Assembly: GCA_044227505.1 (NCBI GenBank)
Contig: JBGAWP010000037.1
Coordinates: forward strand, 1-36,312
Length of the DNA: 36,312 nucleotides
Direction of reading: 5' to 3'
From: UBA7236 sp044227505
GTDB taxonomy: Bacteria > Bacteroidota > Bacteroidia > Chitinophagales > BACL12
The notes below the pieces were generated by a model. It saw only the letters and a list, made by a program, of their open reading frames with translations, was not told where the DNA came from and did no database searches. A program made the position numbers and the translations under genes. This document shows, piece after piece, positions 23,991 through 33,329 of the stretch (positions within the stretch are counted from its first letter, which is position 1; each line of letters begins with the position of its first letter).

Positions 23991-25544
23991 ATGGAAACTT
24001 TACAGAAAGTGAATATGATAGAGAATGAATTGAATCTTCTCGGAATAAAAGATAATAATAGCGGTGTTTCAACGGGATTGAACTGGTTGAAAGGGAATGG
24101 CAACACCATTGAAAGTTATTCGCCGGTGGATGGAGCTTTGATTGCGAGTTGCACTTCAGCATCGAGAGATGAGTATGAGTTGATAGTTCAGACTGCCGAA
24201 AAGGCATTTAAAGAATGGCGTAACTGGCCGGCTCCTAAACGCGGAGAAGTGGTGCGTCAGATCGGCGATAAATTGCGGGCGAACAAACATGCACTCGGAA
24301 CTTTGGTGAGTTACGAAATGGGAAAAAGTTTGCAGGAAGGTTTGGGTGAAGTGCAGGAAATGATAGATATCTGCGATTTTGCTGTGGGATTGAGTCGCCA
24401 ATTATATGGATTGACCATGCACAGCGAACGTCCGCTTCACCGGATGTATGAGCAATGGCATCCGCTTGGGATCGTAGGAATTATTTCCGCATTTAATTTT
24501 CCGGTTGCAGTCTGGAGTTGGAATGCTGCACTTGCATTTGTTTGTGGTGATGTTTGTATCTGGAAACCGAGTTCCAAGGTTACCATGAGTGCAATTGCAA
24601 CACATAAAATAATTGCAGAAGTATTTAAAGACAATAATGTTCCTGAAGGAGTAAGTGCATTAATGGTATCACACAATTCTATCGGCGAGGAAATGGCAAA
24701 GGATAAACGTATTCCTTTAATTTCGGTTACAGGAAGTACGCGTGTAGGAAAAAGAATTGGTGGAATAGTTGGCGAACGTTTAGGAAAAGTAATTCAGGAA
24801 CTCGGCGGTAATAATGCGATCATTATTACCGAACATGCAAATATGGAGATCGCTATTCGCGCTGCAATTTTTGGTGCAGTGGGGACAGCAGGACAACGCT
24901 GCACAACCACACGCAGATTAATTATTCACGCTTCTGTTTATGATAATGTAATAAATACACTAAGAAAAACATATTCACAATTGAAGATTGGTAACCCATT
25001 GGATGAAAATAATCATGTAGGCCCTTTAATTGATGTTAAAGCGGTGGAGGATTACACTTCGGCGATTGAAAAAGCAATTGCAGAGGGCGGAAAAATATTA
25101 GTGGAAGGCGGAGTTTGTGAAGGCGAGGGCTACGAAAGCGGATGTTATGTAAAACCTTGTATCATAGAAGCGAAAAATGAATTTGCCATTGTGCAACACG
25201 AAACTTTTGCGCCTATTTTATATGTGATGAAATATAACACCATTGAGGAAGCAGTAGCAATGCACAATAATGTTCCACAGGGTTTGAGTTCTGCAATTAT
25301 GTCAACCAACATATTAGAAACAGAATATTTTTTATCTGTTGCAGGATCTGATTGCGGGATTGCCAACGTAAATATCGGAACCAGTGGTGCGGAAATTGGC
25401 GGTGCATTCGGCGGTGAAAAAGAAACCGGCGGAGGGCGTGAAAGTGGAAGCGATTGTTGGAAAGCTTATATGCGCAGACAAACAAATACAATTAATTATT
25501 CAACCAAATTACCGTTGGCACAGGGGATAAAATTTGATATTTGA
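23991..25544 (+). CDS. Aldehyde dehydrogenase, ALDH7 (alpha-aminoadipic semialdehyde) type
   Basis: A 517-residue NAD-dependent aldehyde dehydrogenase. It resembles the ALDH7/AmaB group, which oxidises alpha-aminoadipic semialdehyde (its cyclic form is piperideine-6-carboxylate) in lysine breakdown. Catalytic residues are present: Glu270 in VIQELGGNNA and Cys304 in GTAGQRCTTTRR. NFPVAVWSWNAALAFVCGD holds the conserved Asn, KPSSK the cofactor loop, and GGAFGGEKETGGGRESGSD a C-terminal ALDH7 hallmark. An in-frame ATG eight codons later (MIENELNLLG) is a possible start. No lysine-pathway gene is next to it, so substrate is inferred from family only. Confidence 0.88.
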   Translation: METLQKVNMIENELNLLGIKDNNSGVSTGLNWLKGNGNTIESYSPVDGALIASCTSASRDEYELIVQTAEKAFKEWRNWPAPKRGEVVRQIGDKLRANKHALGTLVSYEMGKSLQEGLGEVQEMIDICDFAVGLSRQLYGLTMHSERPLHRMYEQWHPLGIVGIISAFNFPVAVWSWNAALAFVCGDVCIWKPSSKVTMSAIATHKIIAEVFKDNNVPEGVSALMVSHNSIGEEMAKDKRIPLISVTGSTRVGKRIGGIVGERLGKVIQELGGNNAIIITEHANMEIAIRAAIFGAVGTAGQRCTTTRRLIIHASVYDNVINTLRKTYSQLKIGNPLDENNHVGPLIDVKAVEDYTSAIEKAIAEGGKILVEGGVCEGEGYESGCYVKPCIIEAKNEFAIVQHETFAPILYVMKYNTIEEAVAMHNNVPQGLSSAIMSTNILETEYFLSVAGSDCGIANVNIGTSGAEIGGAFGGEKETGGGRESGSDCWKAYMRRQTNTINYSTKLPLAQGIKFDI

Positions 25545-25603
25545 TTTATCACTCTTGGAATCTTTTGGATCATAGCGGTCCGCGTAATGTAATTTTTTAT
25601 TTT

Positions 25604-25632
25604 TTCACGCAAAGCCGCAAAGACGCAAAGGT
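25604..25632. repeat. Short CGCAAAG word array
   Basis: ACGCAAAG, CCGCAAAG and ACGCAAAG in tandem, about 60 bases after the ALDH stop. This is a common spacer motif type in Bacteroidota, from memory. Confidence 0.55.
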
Positions 25633-25695
25633 ATAATGTGCTAAATTATAATTTCCCTATCTGTTTTTTACAATTAATGGCTCGATTTTACTTCC

Positions 25696-26979
25696 ATGCT
25701 TGCAAACATTAAATTCAAAATTGAATCCGAACTGCAAAAGGAATATGCATGGATCATATCTGTTTTTGCAAAGTATATCGGATTTAATTGTGAATTTGTA
25801 ATTGAGGGAGAAGATATTTTAGTTGCTGAGCACGGTATGGGAGATATGCAGGTCTCCCATTTTTTTAGAAATACGTATCAAAGTGGCGACTTCCATTTTA
25901 AAGGTTATTTCAGAAAGGAACCTCTGCATACCAATGCATCAGGTAAACCGGATTATTTAAGTACCTGTTTTTATTTATTGAGTTATTTACAGGAGTATAT
26001 TGATTACACCCCTGATAAATATGACCGCTTTCCATACGATATAAGTTTGCAAAAACATTTTAATTGTATCGATCAAAATCTTGTAGCACAATATTTTGAT
26101 GCACTGTATAACTCTACTTCCAAACTTAAATCGCTGGTAAATAAAATAGAAAGGCCAACACAATATTTTCTGACACACGACATTGATTCGGTTTACGGAG
26201 CTTTGAGTGATAATTATGGATATTTAGTAAAACATGGAAAGATAAGTGCGCTTTTACAATTGATCTTTAACCATTATATCAAAACCCCGGATTATTTATT
26301 GCTCAATAAAATATTGGATATTGAAGATGCATTTGACGTTCGTTCCACATTTTTTTGGTTAGTGAATAGCGGAAAAGGAACACGCAGAATAAACAATGCG
26401 GATTATGAAATTGATGCGCCTTCAATAAAAAGGATGCGCAGTGAAATTATTGCAAAAGGTTGGGAAAATGGGTTGCATAAAAGTGCAGGAAAAGATAATT
26501 TCACTAGCGAATTAAAAAAACAAGGAGAACTTGGTTCCCCAATAAATAGAAATCATTATTTAATTACGGAACTGCCCTATACATTTGATGACATCGAAAA
26601 TTCCGGAATTAAATTAGATTCCTCCATGGGATTTCCGGATGTGATGGGATTCAGGAATAACTATGGATTGCCTATAAAACCCTTTCATCTTAAAGAAAAA
26701 AGAGCTTATAATTTTGTAGAGGTCCCGTTAAATGTAATGGATACTTCCTTAAAATATTATCAAAACTGCAACTCCAAACAAGCTGGGAAAAAGATACTGG
26801 ATTTCCTAGAAAAAAATAAAACCAATGCTCTCCTGACTATTTTATGGCATAACAATTACTTTTTTGATCAAGCTGATAAAGGGTGGTTGGAGTTGTATAA
26901 AACAATTTTGCAGTTTATAAAGGAGAATGGGGGAGAGGTTACAACTGGTAAAAATATAATTAGGGATTTTTCTTCGTAA
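25696..26979 (+). CDS. Polysaccharide deacetylase-like family protein
   Basis: A 427-residue protein with an N-terminal ~150-residue domain of unknown role (often seen before this fold as DUF7033, from memory) and a carbohydrate-esterase-4-like half. The likely metal site is LTHDIDS, with Asp162 and Asp164. Later motifs are GLHKSAGKD, NRNHYLI and LDSSMGFPDVMGF. The last part TILWHNNYFFDQADKGW carries another His. No signal peptide, so cytoplasmic. Proximity to methyltransferase, YfhO and glycosyltransferase genes suggests a role in surface-glycan building, but catalytic activity is not proven by these motifs. Its stop lies just before the first of three hairpins at 26982. Confidence 0.7.
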   Translation: MLANIKFKIESELQKEYAWIISVFAKYIGFNCEFVIEGEDILVAEHGMGDMQVSHFFRNTYQSGDFHFKGYFRKEPLHTNASGKPDYLSTCFYLLSYLQEYIDYTPDKYDRFPYDISLQKHFNCIDQNLVAQYFDALYNSTSKLKSLVNKIERPTQYFLTHDIDSVYGALSDNYGYLVKHGKISALLQLIFNHYIKTPDYLLLNKILDIEDAFDVRSTFFWLVNSGKGTRRINNADYEIDAPSIKRMRSEIIAKGWENGLHKSAGKDNFTSELKKQGELGSPINRNHYLITELPYTFDDIENSGIKLDSSMGFPDVMGFRNNYGLPIKPFHLKEKRAYNFVEVPLNVMDTSLKYYQNCNSKQAGKKILDFLEKNKTNALLTILWHNNYFFDQADKGWLELYKTILQFIKENGGEVTTGKNIIRDFSS

Positions 26980-26981
26980 TT

Positions 26982-27012
26982 CCCCACAGAGTTACCGAAG
27001 GAACTCTGTGGG
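26982..27012. repeat. Hairpin repeat, copy 1
   Basis: CCCACAGAGTT pairs with AACTCTGTGGG around a short inner CC-GAA-GG stem with one bulged A. It lies 3 bases after the deacetylase-like gene. Could act as a bidirectional terminator or a REP-type element. Confidence 0.85.
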
Positions 27013-27089
27013 TTCGGAATACTTGGTGTTACTAATTCTTTATCGTCACGTGTATAGGTTGTCACTTGACTATGATCTACGTTCGCATT

Positions 27090-27119
27090 CCACAGAGAGT
27101 TCCTTCGGTAACTCTGTGG
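27090..27119. repeat. Hairpin repeat, copy 2 (inverted)
   Basis: Same hairpin in reverse-complement orientation, with two extra bases (AG) in the left arm. Core TTCCTTCGGTAAC. Confidence 0.85.
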
Positions 27120-27145
27120 TAAAATACCTGGGCGGGAATCCTTCG

Positions 27146-27171
27146 CCACAGAGTTACCGAAGGAACTGTGG
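27146..27171. repeat. Hairpin repeat, copy 3
   Basis: Direct copy of the first hairpin lacking two bases (CT) in the right arm. It ends 2 bases before the methyltransferase stop. Confidence 0.85.
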
Positions 27172-27173
27172 AT

Positions 27174-27983
27174 TCACTTCCACGCCTTCACGATCAACCC
27201 CGTGCCCGTCTTATGCTCACTATGCGTATCGATATAATTTAATATCAAACAAAATGGAAATGTAAATAGATAATAAAATGGTAAAATAATAAAAAATGCC
27301 TTGGAGATATTTAATAATTGCAGCGGATATTTCATCGATAATCGCCAGGCTATTTTACCGGGAGTTCCATAGGCATATCTGGCCTCTGTTTTTTGGAAAC
27401 CGGCTGAGCGCAATTTCACCTGAATATCTTCCATATTATATCCATCGCGAACGTGTTCTTCAATAAATGAACTATCATCTCCCTCCTGAACATCAGATCC
27501 TCCTTGGTCGGAAGGAGTGGAGATCAATACCATTCCTCCGGTAACTAATGATGCGTGAAAATTTTTAAATACTTCCACGTCTTCTAAAACATGTTCCATT
27601 ACATCCACGCATACAACTAAATTAAAATGATTATCAATTTTAAATTTGGTAAGGTCCTGTACCTGAAAACGAATATTTTTCCTTCCTATCTTTTTGAAAA
27701 ACGTATTACAATCTGCAATTTGTTCTTCCTTTACATCCACAGCTAAAAATTTCCATTTTTCACTCATGGAGCTTAAATAATAGGAGTATTGCCCGAAACC
27801 GGAACCGGCGTCCATTATATGTTGTTCGGAATCCAGTTTTCCCTTCGCCCATTTTTTTAATTCTTTATGGATATGCCATGACCTTAATAATAAAAGATCA
27901 AGCATCTTATAAAAAAGTATTCTTAAAAAAGGGGTTTTATTAAATACACTTCCTAAACTTCGTTTTACCGGATCGTATTGCAT
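27174..27983 (-). CDS. Class I SAM-dependent methyltransferase
   Basis: A 269-residue enzyme with SAM-binding motif I DAGSGFGQY at residues 58-66, the acidic loop FLAVDVKEEQIADC around 78-91, and VVCVDVMEHVLEDVEVF for motif IV. A mid-region GGMVLISTPSDQGGSD fits a UbiE/Methyltransf_11-like fold. Residues about 220-250 are strongly hydrophobic (SKAFFIILPFYYLFTFPFCL), so the enzyme may sit on the inner membrane and act on a lipid-linked substrate. It starts 3 bases after the yfhO stop and must be co-transcribed with it. The substrate is unknown. Confidence 0.85.
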   Translation of the reverse strand: MQYDPVKRSLGSVFNKTPFLRILFYKMLDLLLLRSWHIHKELKKWAKGKLDSEQHIMDAGSGFGQYSYYLSSMSEKWKFLAVDVKEEQIADCNTFFKKIGRKNIRFQVQDLTKFKIDNHFNLVVCVDVMEHVLEDVEVFKNFHASLVTGGMVLISTPSDQGGSDVQEGDDSSFIEEHVRDGYNMEDIQVKLRSAGFQKTEARYAYGTPGKIAWRLSMKYPLQLLNISKAFFIILPFYYLFTFPFCLILNYIDTHSEHKTGTGLIVKAWK

Positions 27984-27986
27984 GTA

Positions 27987-30485
27987 TTATTTGTTTGATT
28001 CGATAGATTGTGTATTATTTTCTTTCCTATACGCCATAAAAAATCCTGCAGCGACGATAATTAATATCAAAGATGATGCAGCTGTCGAAACTTTTTTTCC
28101 GGTATAAAAAGAATGCGGTTCAAATTTAAAGGTGATATCATGTTCTCCCTCCGGTATCCACAATCCGCGAAGTATGTAATTAGCTCTGAAATGATCCACA
28201 TATTTTCCATCTATATAAGCCTTCCAATCCTCATTACCTCTATACCATACTTCACTAAAAACCGCAGGGCCAGCAACACTATTTTTCGATTTATATTGCA
28301 ATTCATCAGGTGTATATTTTACAAGTTGAATACTGCGTGCTGAATCCATTGCGGCTGTTTCCGAAACAATCTGAGCTTTAAACTCTGAATGTACGATTAC
28401 TTTTTTAAGTGGATTTAATTTTTCGATTGCTGCAAATTCTTCATCTGCAGAATTTACCATTTGAACAGAATCAACAAACCACGTATTCCCGCATGCCATT
28501 GGATTACGGTCAACTGATGGTTTATTTCCTCGATTACCAATGATATACTTTGTATTCAGCATATTAATGGCTGGATAATTTCCTTTACTTAAATAACCAT
28601 CTATCATATCCTGGTACCGCTGCAATTTTGCGCCGTGATATCCGCCTAGATTTTTATAATAATAAGAAGTGCTTCCATCCTGATCTAAAGCTACAAGCGT
28701 ATTAAAAACCCTGAAATTGGGATCCTTATCTTTAATAACCGGATTCGCATTTCTGAAACGCTGCTCATAAAAATTTGCATCCGCATAATTATCCTTTCCA
28801 AGATAATGGGAGTCAACAATCAAAAGATCAACTACCGGTAAAATACAAATAATTGCTATGGCAACTTTTCCGTTGATTGTTTTCCTCAGAAATAAAAATA
28901 ATGTAAGTGCAGCAAGTCCAATTAAGAATGTAGATACAAATACATCCGTTCTTATCATTGCAAGACGTTCATCTTTCAAAAGATCGAAATATGCCATTGT
29001 TTGCGGGTCATTCATTTGTGCCAGATATGCTTCCTCACGTGGACTAGTAAGATCAAACAAACTGCCCGATAGCAACAATAATACACTTAACCCACCAACA
29101 ATAATGGAACTCCATTTTAATGCATACATTTTCTTTTTATCATCAATTTCATTTTCTTTTGATAAAAATTTATTGACAATATAATATGCCATAACAGGAA
29201 TTGTTAAACACAACATGGTCATTGCCATGGAAACCGTGCGGAATTTATTATACAATGGAAAATAATCGAACATGAAATTATTAAATGCCGGAAAATTCTT
29301 TCCCCAACCTAAAAACAGTGATAAAATTGTTGCAGCAATTAACCACCAGCGCAATTTATTATTTGCAAGAAAGGCGCCTAATAAGAATAGAAAACATAAA
29401 ATTGAGCCAACATAAATAGGGCCTGAGGTAAAAGGCATATCTCCCCAATATTTTGTTCCTTGTCCTGAATATTGCAATAATTCCTGTGCTTTTTTCTGAT
29501 CTTGCTGGTAGGCAGATTGAACAAAAGAGAGCAGAGGGCTTTCAATGGTTTTTCCATCCTTGCCCTGTAAAAAGGAGAAACCACTTCCTCCGCCTGAGAA
29601 ATTGGAATACATTATACTGAACGATTCAGCAACACCTGAACTCCAACTAAATGCATATTCACGATCCAATCCACTGCCCTGAACTTCTTTTGTTGTTGTG
29701 AGTTCACTTCCTCCCCTGATCGTTTCCTTACTGTATTCGTAGGTCGTCCATAATTTGGAGGTGTTTGCACTTACAGCAAATAATATTGCGACAATAATTA
29801 TTGCTGCATTTTTAAAAAAGTTTGTTAATTGTTTTTCGCGTATGGAATAAACAAATTCAGATATCATCCAGCACAAGATGATAAGAAACATGTAATAAGT
29901 AATTTGTGGATGGTTTGCTGTTATCTGACAGGTCATTGCAAATAAAGTTAAGGATGCTCCGAGCCAAAACTTTTTTTGAATCAAATAATTTATTCCCGTT
30001 AATACAAGCGGCATTAATGCTAAAGCATTCACTTTAGTATTATGCCCAACTTCCATGAATGTTATGAGATATGTACCCAGGGCATAACATAAGGCTCCGG
30101 AAATAGCGAGATAATAATTGATCTTAAAACTGCGCAATAATAAAAAAAAGCAGACCAAAGCAATAAACATATAATTTGCAGGCCTTGGTAAAAACATACC
30201 TAAATACTTATTTACCTTTTCAAATACATTCCCATTTTCCGGCAACATTACCTGATAGGTTGGCATGCCGCCAAACATGGAATTTGTCCACAGGGCAGCA
30301 TCGCCGGTAGCGTTATAATGATCGGTTGCCTCCTTACTGGTTCCGATATAATTCATTATATCACTTTGCACTAATATTTTACCCTGTAATAAGGGATAAA
30401 AGTATAGAGCACTAAACACTAAGAATGCTACCAGTGCAGCAACAAAAGCTAAAATATTTTTTTGACCGGTTGGTTTATTCATCAT
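27987..30485 (-). CDS. YfhO family membrane protein
   Basis: An 832-residue inner-membrane protein of the GT-C-like YfhO group. In Firmicutes, YfhO acts in transfer of sugars from undecaprenyl-phosphate to lipoteichoic acid; here a role in glycosylating a surface polymer is inferred. The N-terminal ~560 residues have about a dozen membrane segments (ILAFVAALVAFLVFSALYFY, YMFIALVCFFLLLRSF and others). A conserved first loop has VQSDIMNYIGTSKEATDHYN and SMFGGMPTYQ. A C-terminal extracytoplasmic domain of ~230 residues ends with EGEHDITFKFEP and a last membrane segment. Two adjacent ATGs (30485, 30482) cannot be separated. First gene of an operon with the methyltransferase. Confidence 0.9.
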   Translation of the reverse strand: MMNKPTGQKNILAFVAALVAFLVFSALYFYPLLQGKILVQSDIMNYIGTSKEATDHYNATGDAALWTNSMFGGMPTYQVMLPENGNVFEKVNKYLGMFLPRPANYMFIALVCFFLLLRSFKINYYLAISGALCYALGTYLITFMEVGHNTKVNALALMPLVLTGINYLIQKKFWLGASLTLFAMTCQITANHPQITYYMFLIILCWMISEFVYSIREKQLTNFFKNAAIIIVAILFAVSANTSKLWTTYEYSKETIRGGSELTTTKEVQGSGLDREYAFSWSSGVAESFSIMYSNFSGGGSGFSFLQGKDGKTIESPLLSFVQSAYQQDQKKAQELLQYSGQGTKYWGDMPFTSGPIYVGSILCFLFLLGAFLANNKLRWWLIAATILSLFLGWGKNFPAFNNFMFDYFPLYNKFRTVSMAMTMLCLTIPVMAYYIVNKFLSKENEIDDKKKMYALKWSSIIVGGLSVLLLLSGSLFDLTSPREEAYLAQMNDPQTMAYFDLLKDERLAMIRTDVFVSTFLIGLAALTLFLFLRKTINGKVAIAIICILPVVDLLIVDSHYLGKDNYADANFYEQRFRNANPVIKDKDPNFRVFNTLVALDQDGSTSYYYKNLGGYHGAKLQRYQDMIDGYLSKGNYPAINMLNTKYIIGNRGNKPSVDRNPMACGNTWFVDSVQMVNSADEEFAAIEKLNPLKKVIVHSEFKAQIVSETAAMDSARSIQLVKYTPDELQYKSKNSVAGPAVFSEVWYRGNEDWKAYIDGKYVDHFRANYILRGLWIPEGEHDITFKFEPHSFYTGKKVSTAASSLILIIVAAGFFMAYRKENNTQSIESNK

Positions 30486-30847
30486 TCCATTGGATTTGAA
30501 GCGCTAAAGTTAAGAACTTAAAACTAACCATAAAAGGCTACTGAGTCACTTTCAGGGCATGCAGGACTTCGGTTCCTCGTGTTAAAAAAAAAATTAACAC
30601 AATGAGCACTATGTTTTTGATTTAACTCCTTGTGTTCCTTGTGCCTTCTTTGTGTTCCTTGTGGTAAAACCACAAAGCACACAAAGGTCACACAAAGGAC
30701 ACAATGTTTATAGTTTGGAGTTTATATGTGTTGTGGTAAAAAAAACCACAAAGTGCACTATGTTTTTGATGTAAAAAATAACAAAAAGAACAATAGGGCC
30801 ACGCAGTTTTGCAAGATGTTATAATTTTAACCCTTTATAACATTGAA
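30486..30847. repeat. Repeat-rich divergent spacer with long imperfect hairpin
   Basis: No gene. GTGTTAA/TTAACAC arms flank an A8 run (30579-30600). A ~36-bp imperfect stem of TTGTG/CACAA words spans 30630-30704 with a 3-base loop. The 16-base GCACTATGTTTTTGAT occurs twice, at 30606-30621 and 30755-30770. A smaller GTTGTGGT/ACCACAA hairpin lies near 30730-30752. The spacer must hold the promoters of yfhO and of the glycosyltransferase gene, but none fits the consensus well. Confidence 0.6.
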
Positions 30848-32161
30848 TTGAAAAAGGTCCTTATCATTACATATTACTGGCCGCCTAGCGGTGGAGTTGC
30901 TGTTCAGCGTTGGGTGAAAATGGCAAAATTTTTACGTGAATTCGGTTGGGAACCTGTTATTTACACCGCCGAAAATGCAGAAATGCCGGTTGTTGATCAT
31001 TCTCTTGAAGCCTCTATCCCATCTGGAATCGTTGTGATAAAGCGACCAATTTGGGAGCCGTATGATCTTTACAAGAGATTTTTAGGTTATAAAAAGCAAG
31101 AAAAAATTGGTGCGGGATTTCTGCAGGAAAAAAAGAAACCGGGAGCCTTACAGAAATTTTCTATATGGGTAAGGGGTAATTTTTTTATACCTGATGCACG
31201 TAAATTTTGGATCAAACCATCTATAAAATACCTTTCGGAATATTTATTGAAAAACCCCGTTGATGCAATTATTTCTTCCGGCCCGCCACATAGCATGCAT
31301 TTGATCGCAATGGGAGTTAAACAAAAATTAAATATTCCCTGGATTGCAGATTTTCGCGATCCATGGACAAAAATAGATTATTACAAGGAATTGAATTTAT
31401 CGGACTATGCTGATAAAAAACATCATGTTTTGGAACAAAAGGTTTTACGGTCTGCTAATAAAGTTGTAACGGTAAGCAAACATTGGGCATCCGATTTTAA
31501 CCACTTAAATAATAATAATACAGAAGTTATTACCAATGGTTTTGATGAGGATGATTTTAACAAAAATTCAGTGGAAATTGAGCGTGGATTTATTTTACAT
31601 CATTCAGGCATGATAAATAAAGCGCGTAATCCGAAATTATTGTGGGAAGCGTTATCAGAACTGTGTATGGAAAATTCGGAATTTAACAAGGAGCTTGCTA
31701 TACAACTGACCGGAAATATCGATTTTACTGTTTGGGAAAGTATAATTAACAACAAATTGCAAGACAAATTAGTTCATGTTGAACATATGGCTCATAATGA
31801 AGCTGTACAGGCTATGCAGCGGTCACCAGTTTTGCTTTTATTGTTAAATGATACCCATGATATTTTAGGCAGGATTCCTGCAAAATTATTTGAATACCTA
31901 GCTGCAAAGAGACCAATATTGGTAATCGGAAATGTTGAAGGTGATGCTGCATCAATAATTAGGGAAACTCATGCCGGATCAATTGCTGAAATGAATAATA
32001 AAATGGATATCAAGGAAAAAATATTAATACTATTTGATCAATACAGATCAGGACAATTAAATATTAATTCTACCGGTATCCAAAAGTATGCAAGGAGAGA
32101 AAATGCTAAATGTTTTGCTAAAATATTAGATGAAATCTATAACAATTCTGTTAAGATCTGA
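30848..32161 (+). CDS. Glycosyltransferase family 4 protein
   Basis: A 437-residue GT-B-fold sugar transferase. I start at the TTG at 30848, which gives the family's usual beginning (M)KKVLIITYYWPPSGG; another TTG 13 codons earlier adds a hydrophobic leader with no family match. The first half has VAVQRWVKMAKFLREFGWEP and a WIADFRDPWT motif typical of this subgroup. The second half has the acceptor/donor region VITNGFDEDDF, HHSGMINKARNP and the IPAKLFEYLAAKRPIL stretch with the conserved Glu pair. No signal peptide. Likely builds a surface polysaccharide or O-antigen-like glycan. The last 25 bases overlap the convergent wecB-like gene. Confidence 0.88.
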   Translation: MKKVLIITYYWPPSGGVAVQRWVKMAKFLREFGWEPVIYTAENAEMPVVDHSLEASIPSGIVVIKRPIWEPYDLYKRFLGYKKQEKIGAGFLQEKKKPGALQKFSIWVRGNFFIPDARKFWIKPSIKYLSEYLLKNPVDAIISSGPPHSMHLIAMGVKQKLNIPWIADFRDPWTKIDYYKELNLSDYADKKHHVLEQKVLRSANKVVTVSKHWASDFNHLNNNNTEVITNGFDEDDFNKNSVEIERGFILHHSGMINKARNPKLLWEALSELCMENSEFNKELAIQLTGNIDFTVWESIINNKLQDKLVHVEHMAHNEAVQAMQRSPVLLLLLNDTHDILGRIPAKLFEYLAAKRPILVIGNVEGDAASIIRETHAGSIAEMNNKMDIKEKILILFDQYRSGQLNINSTGIQKYARRENAKCFAKILDEIYNNSVKI

Positions 32162-33228
32162 AAAATTCTGTTTGTTGAATTTCCATCCCACAAAGGAGGA
32201 ATTTCACCTTTTTTAAAAGTATTATTTTTTATAGAATTAATAATTGCATCTATACTTTCCAACTTCCAACCGGTGAGTGTGTTTGTTCCCAAAAGTATTG
32301 TGGAAGGTCTTTCTGTATTGGGTCTTATTGTGATACAAGGTTTTTTTCTAAAGGTTGTTTCTTCCTGAACTCCTCCACTGTCAGTTATTACAAAGGTGCA
32401 GGAGGCTATCAGTTTTTGAAATGAAAAATAACTCAGCGGTTCCGTTACAATAACATTTTCTAATTTCTGTAAAAATGGCAAAAGCGCATAATTTACTAAT
32501 TTTTGATATGTTCTCGGATGAATGGGAAATACCAATTTTATTTTTTGAGAGATATGTGCTAATAATTCAATCGACCTTTTCAAATCAATAAGAGAGTCAA
32601 CATTGGAAGGTCGGTGCAGGGTGACAATGGCAAAGTTATTTTCCTCTAATCCTAATTCACTTAAAATATGGTTTTGTTTTATTTGATCCGAAAACTTTAT
32701 CAGCGTATCTATCATAGTATTGCCCACAAAATATAAATGTGTCTGATCCTGTTTTTCTGATTTTAAATTCTGTAATCCACTTTCTTCTGTAATAAAAAAA
32801 TAGGTGCTTAGCTCATCGGTAATGATGCGATTAATTTCCTCTGGCATTGTTTTGTCAAAACTGCGTAAACCACTTTCAATATGGGCAATTTTTATGTTTA
32901 ATTGAAATGCCATTTCTGCCGCCGCCCGTGTGGAGTTTACATCGCCCACAACCATTATCAAATCAGGAGTAAATATATTTTGTATTAATTGTGTTAGGCC
33001 CTCCTTAATTTGAAGGCGCTGTATTTCAGGGTCACTGCTTAATACCTCAAGAAAGTAATCGGGCTGCAGATGAAGTTGTTGAAAAAATATTCCCGACAAA
33101 TTATCATCATAATGTTGACCTGTATGCACAATTCTGAGGTCGAAGTTGTGAAGCGTTGCAGCACTCTTAAATTGTGCAATTTTGATAAAATTGGGTCGGG
33201 TACCAACAACAACCAGGATCTTTTTCAT
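32137..33228 (-). CDS. wecB: UDP-N-acetylglucosamine 2-epimerase (non-hydrolysing)
   Basis: Interconverts UDP-GlcNAc and UDP-ManNAc for surface-glycan precursors, in the cytoplasm. The 363 residues begin MKKILVVVGTRPNFIKIAQ and contain HTGQHYDD at 35-42. Catalytic acids are Asp96 (GDVNST), Glu118 (HIESG) and Glu131 (MPEEINR). His205 lies in VTLHRPSNVD, which corresponds to E. coli H213. The end carries TDSGGVQEE, the UDP-binding and signature stretch of the family. Length is normal. It is convergent with the glycosyltransferase gene and divergent from the tdh gene. The symbol is by family, as paralogues exist in many genomes. Confidence 0.93.
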   Translation of the reverse strand: MKKILVVVGTRPNFIKIAQFKSAATLHNFDLRIVHTGQHYDDNLSGIFFQQLHLQPDYFLEVLSSDPEIQRLQIKEGLTQLIQNIFTPDLIMVVGDVNSTRAAAEMAFQLNIKIAHIESGLRSFDKTMPEEINRIITDELSTYFFITEESGLQNLKSEKQDQTHLYFVGNTMIDTLIKFSDQIKQNHILSELGLEENNFAIVTLHRPSNVDSLIDLKRSIELLAHISQKIKLVFPIHPRTYQKLVNYALLPFLQKLENVIVTEPLSYFSFQKLIASCTFVITDSGGVQEETTFRKKPCITIRPNTERPSTILLGTNTLTGWKLESIDAIINSIKNNTFKKGEIPPLWDGNSTNRIFQILTELL

Positions 33229-33280
33229 CTTAAACAGAGATCGGGCCTAAAGGTAAACCATAATATGTTAGTTACAGAAG

Positions 33281-33311
33281 TTTGTAAATAAACCCCTTAA
33301 CCCTATTTTTG
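33281..33311 (+). promoter_or_regulatory. Predicted promoter of the threonine dehydrogenase gene
   Basis: TTTG (33281-33284) and TATTTTTG (33304-33311) with a 19-base spacer: a full match to the Bacteroidota consensus. The start site would be near 33318, about 12 bases before the ATG at 33330. Confidence 0.65.
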
Positions 33312-33329
33312 TTGCCTTAAAAATTCTGC

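Noticed and set aside
30809..30847. Earlier TTG start for the glycosyltransferase
   Set aside because: The family begins at KKVLIITYYWPP, directly encoded from the TTG at 30848.
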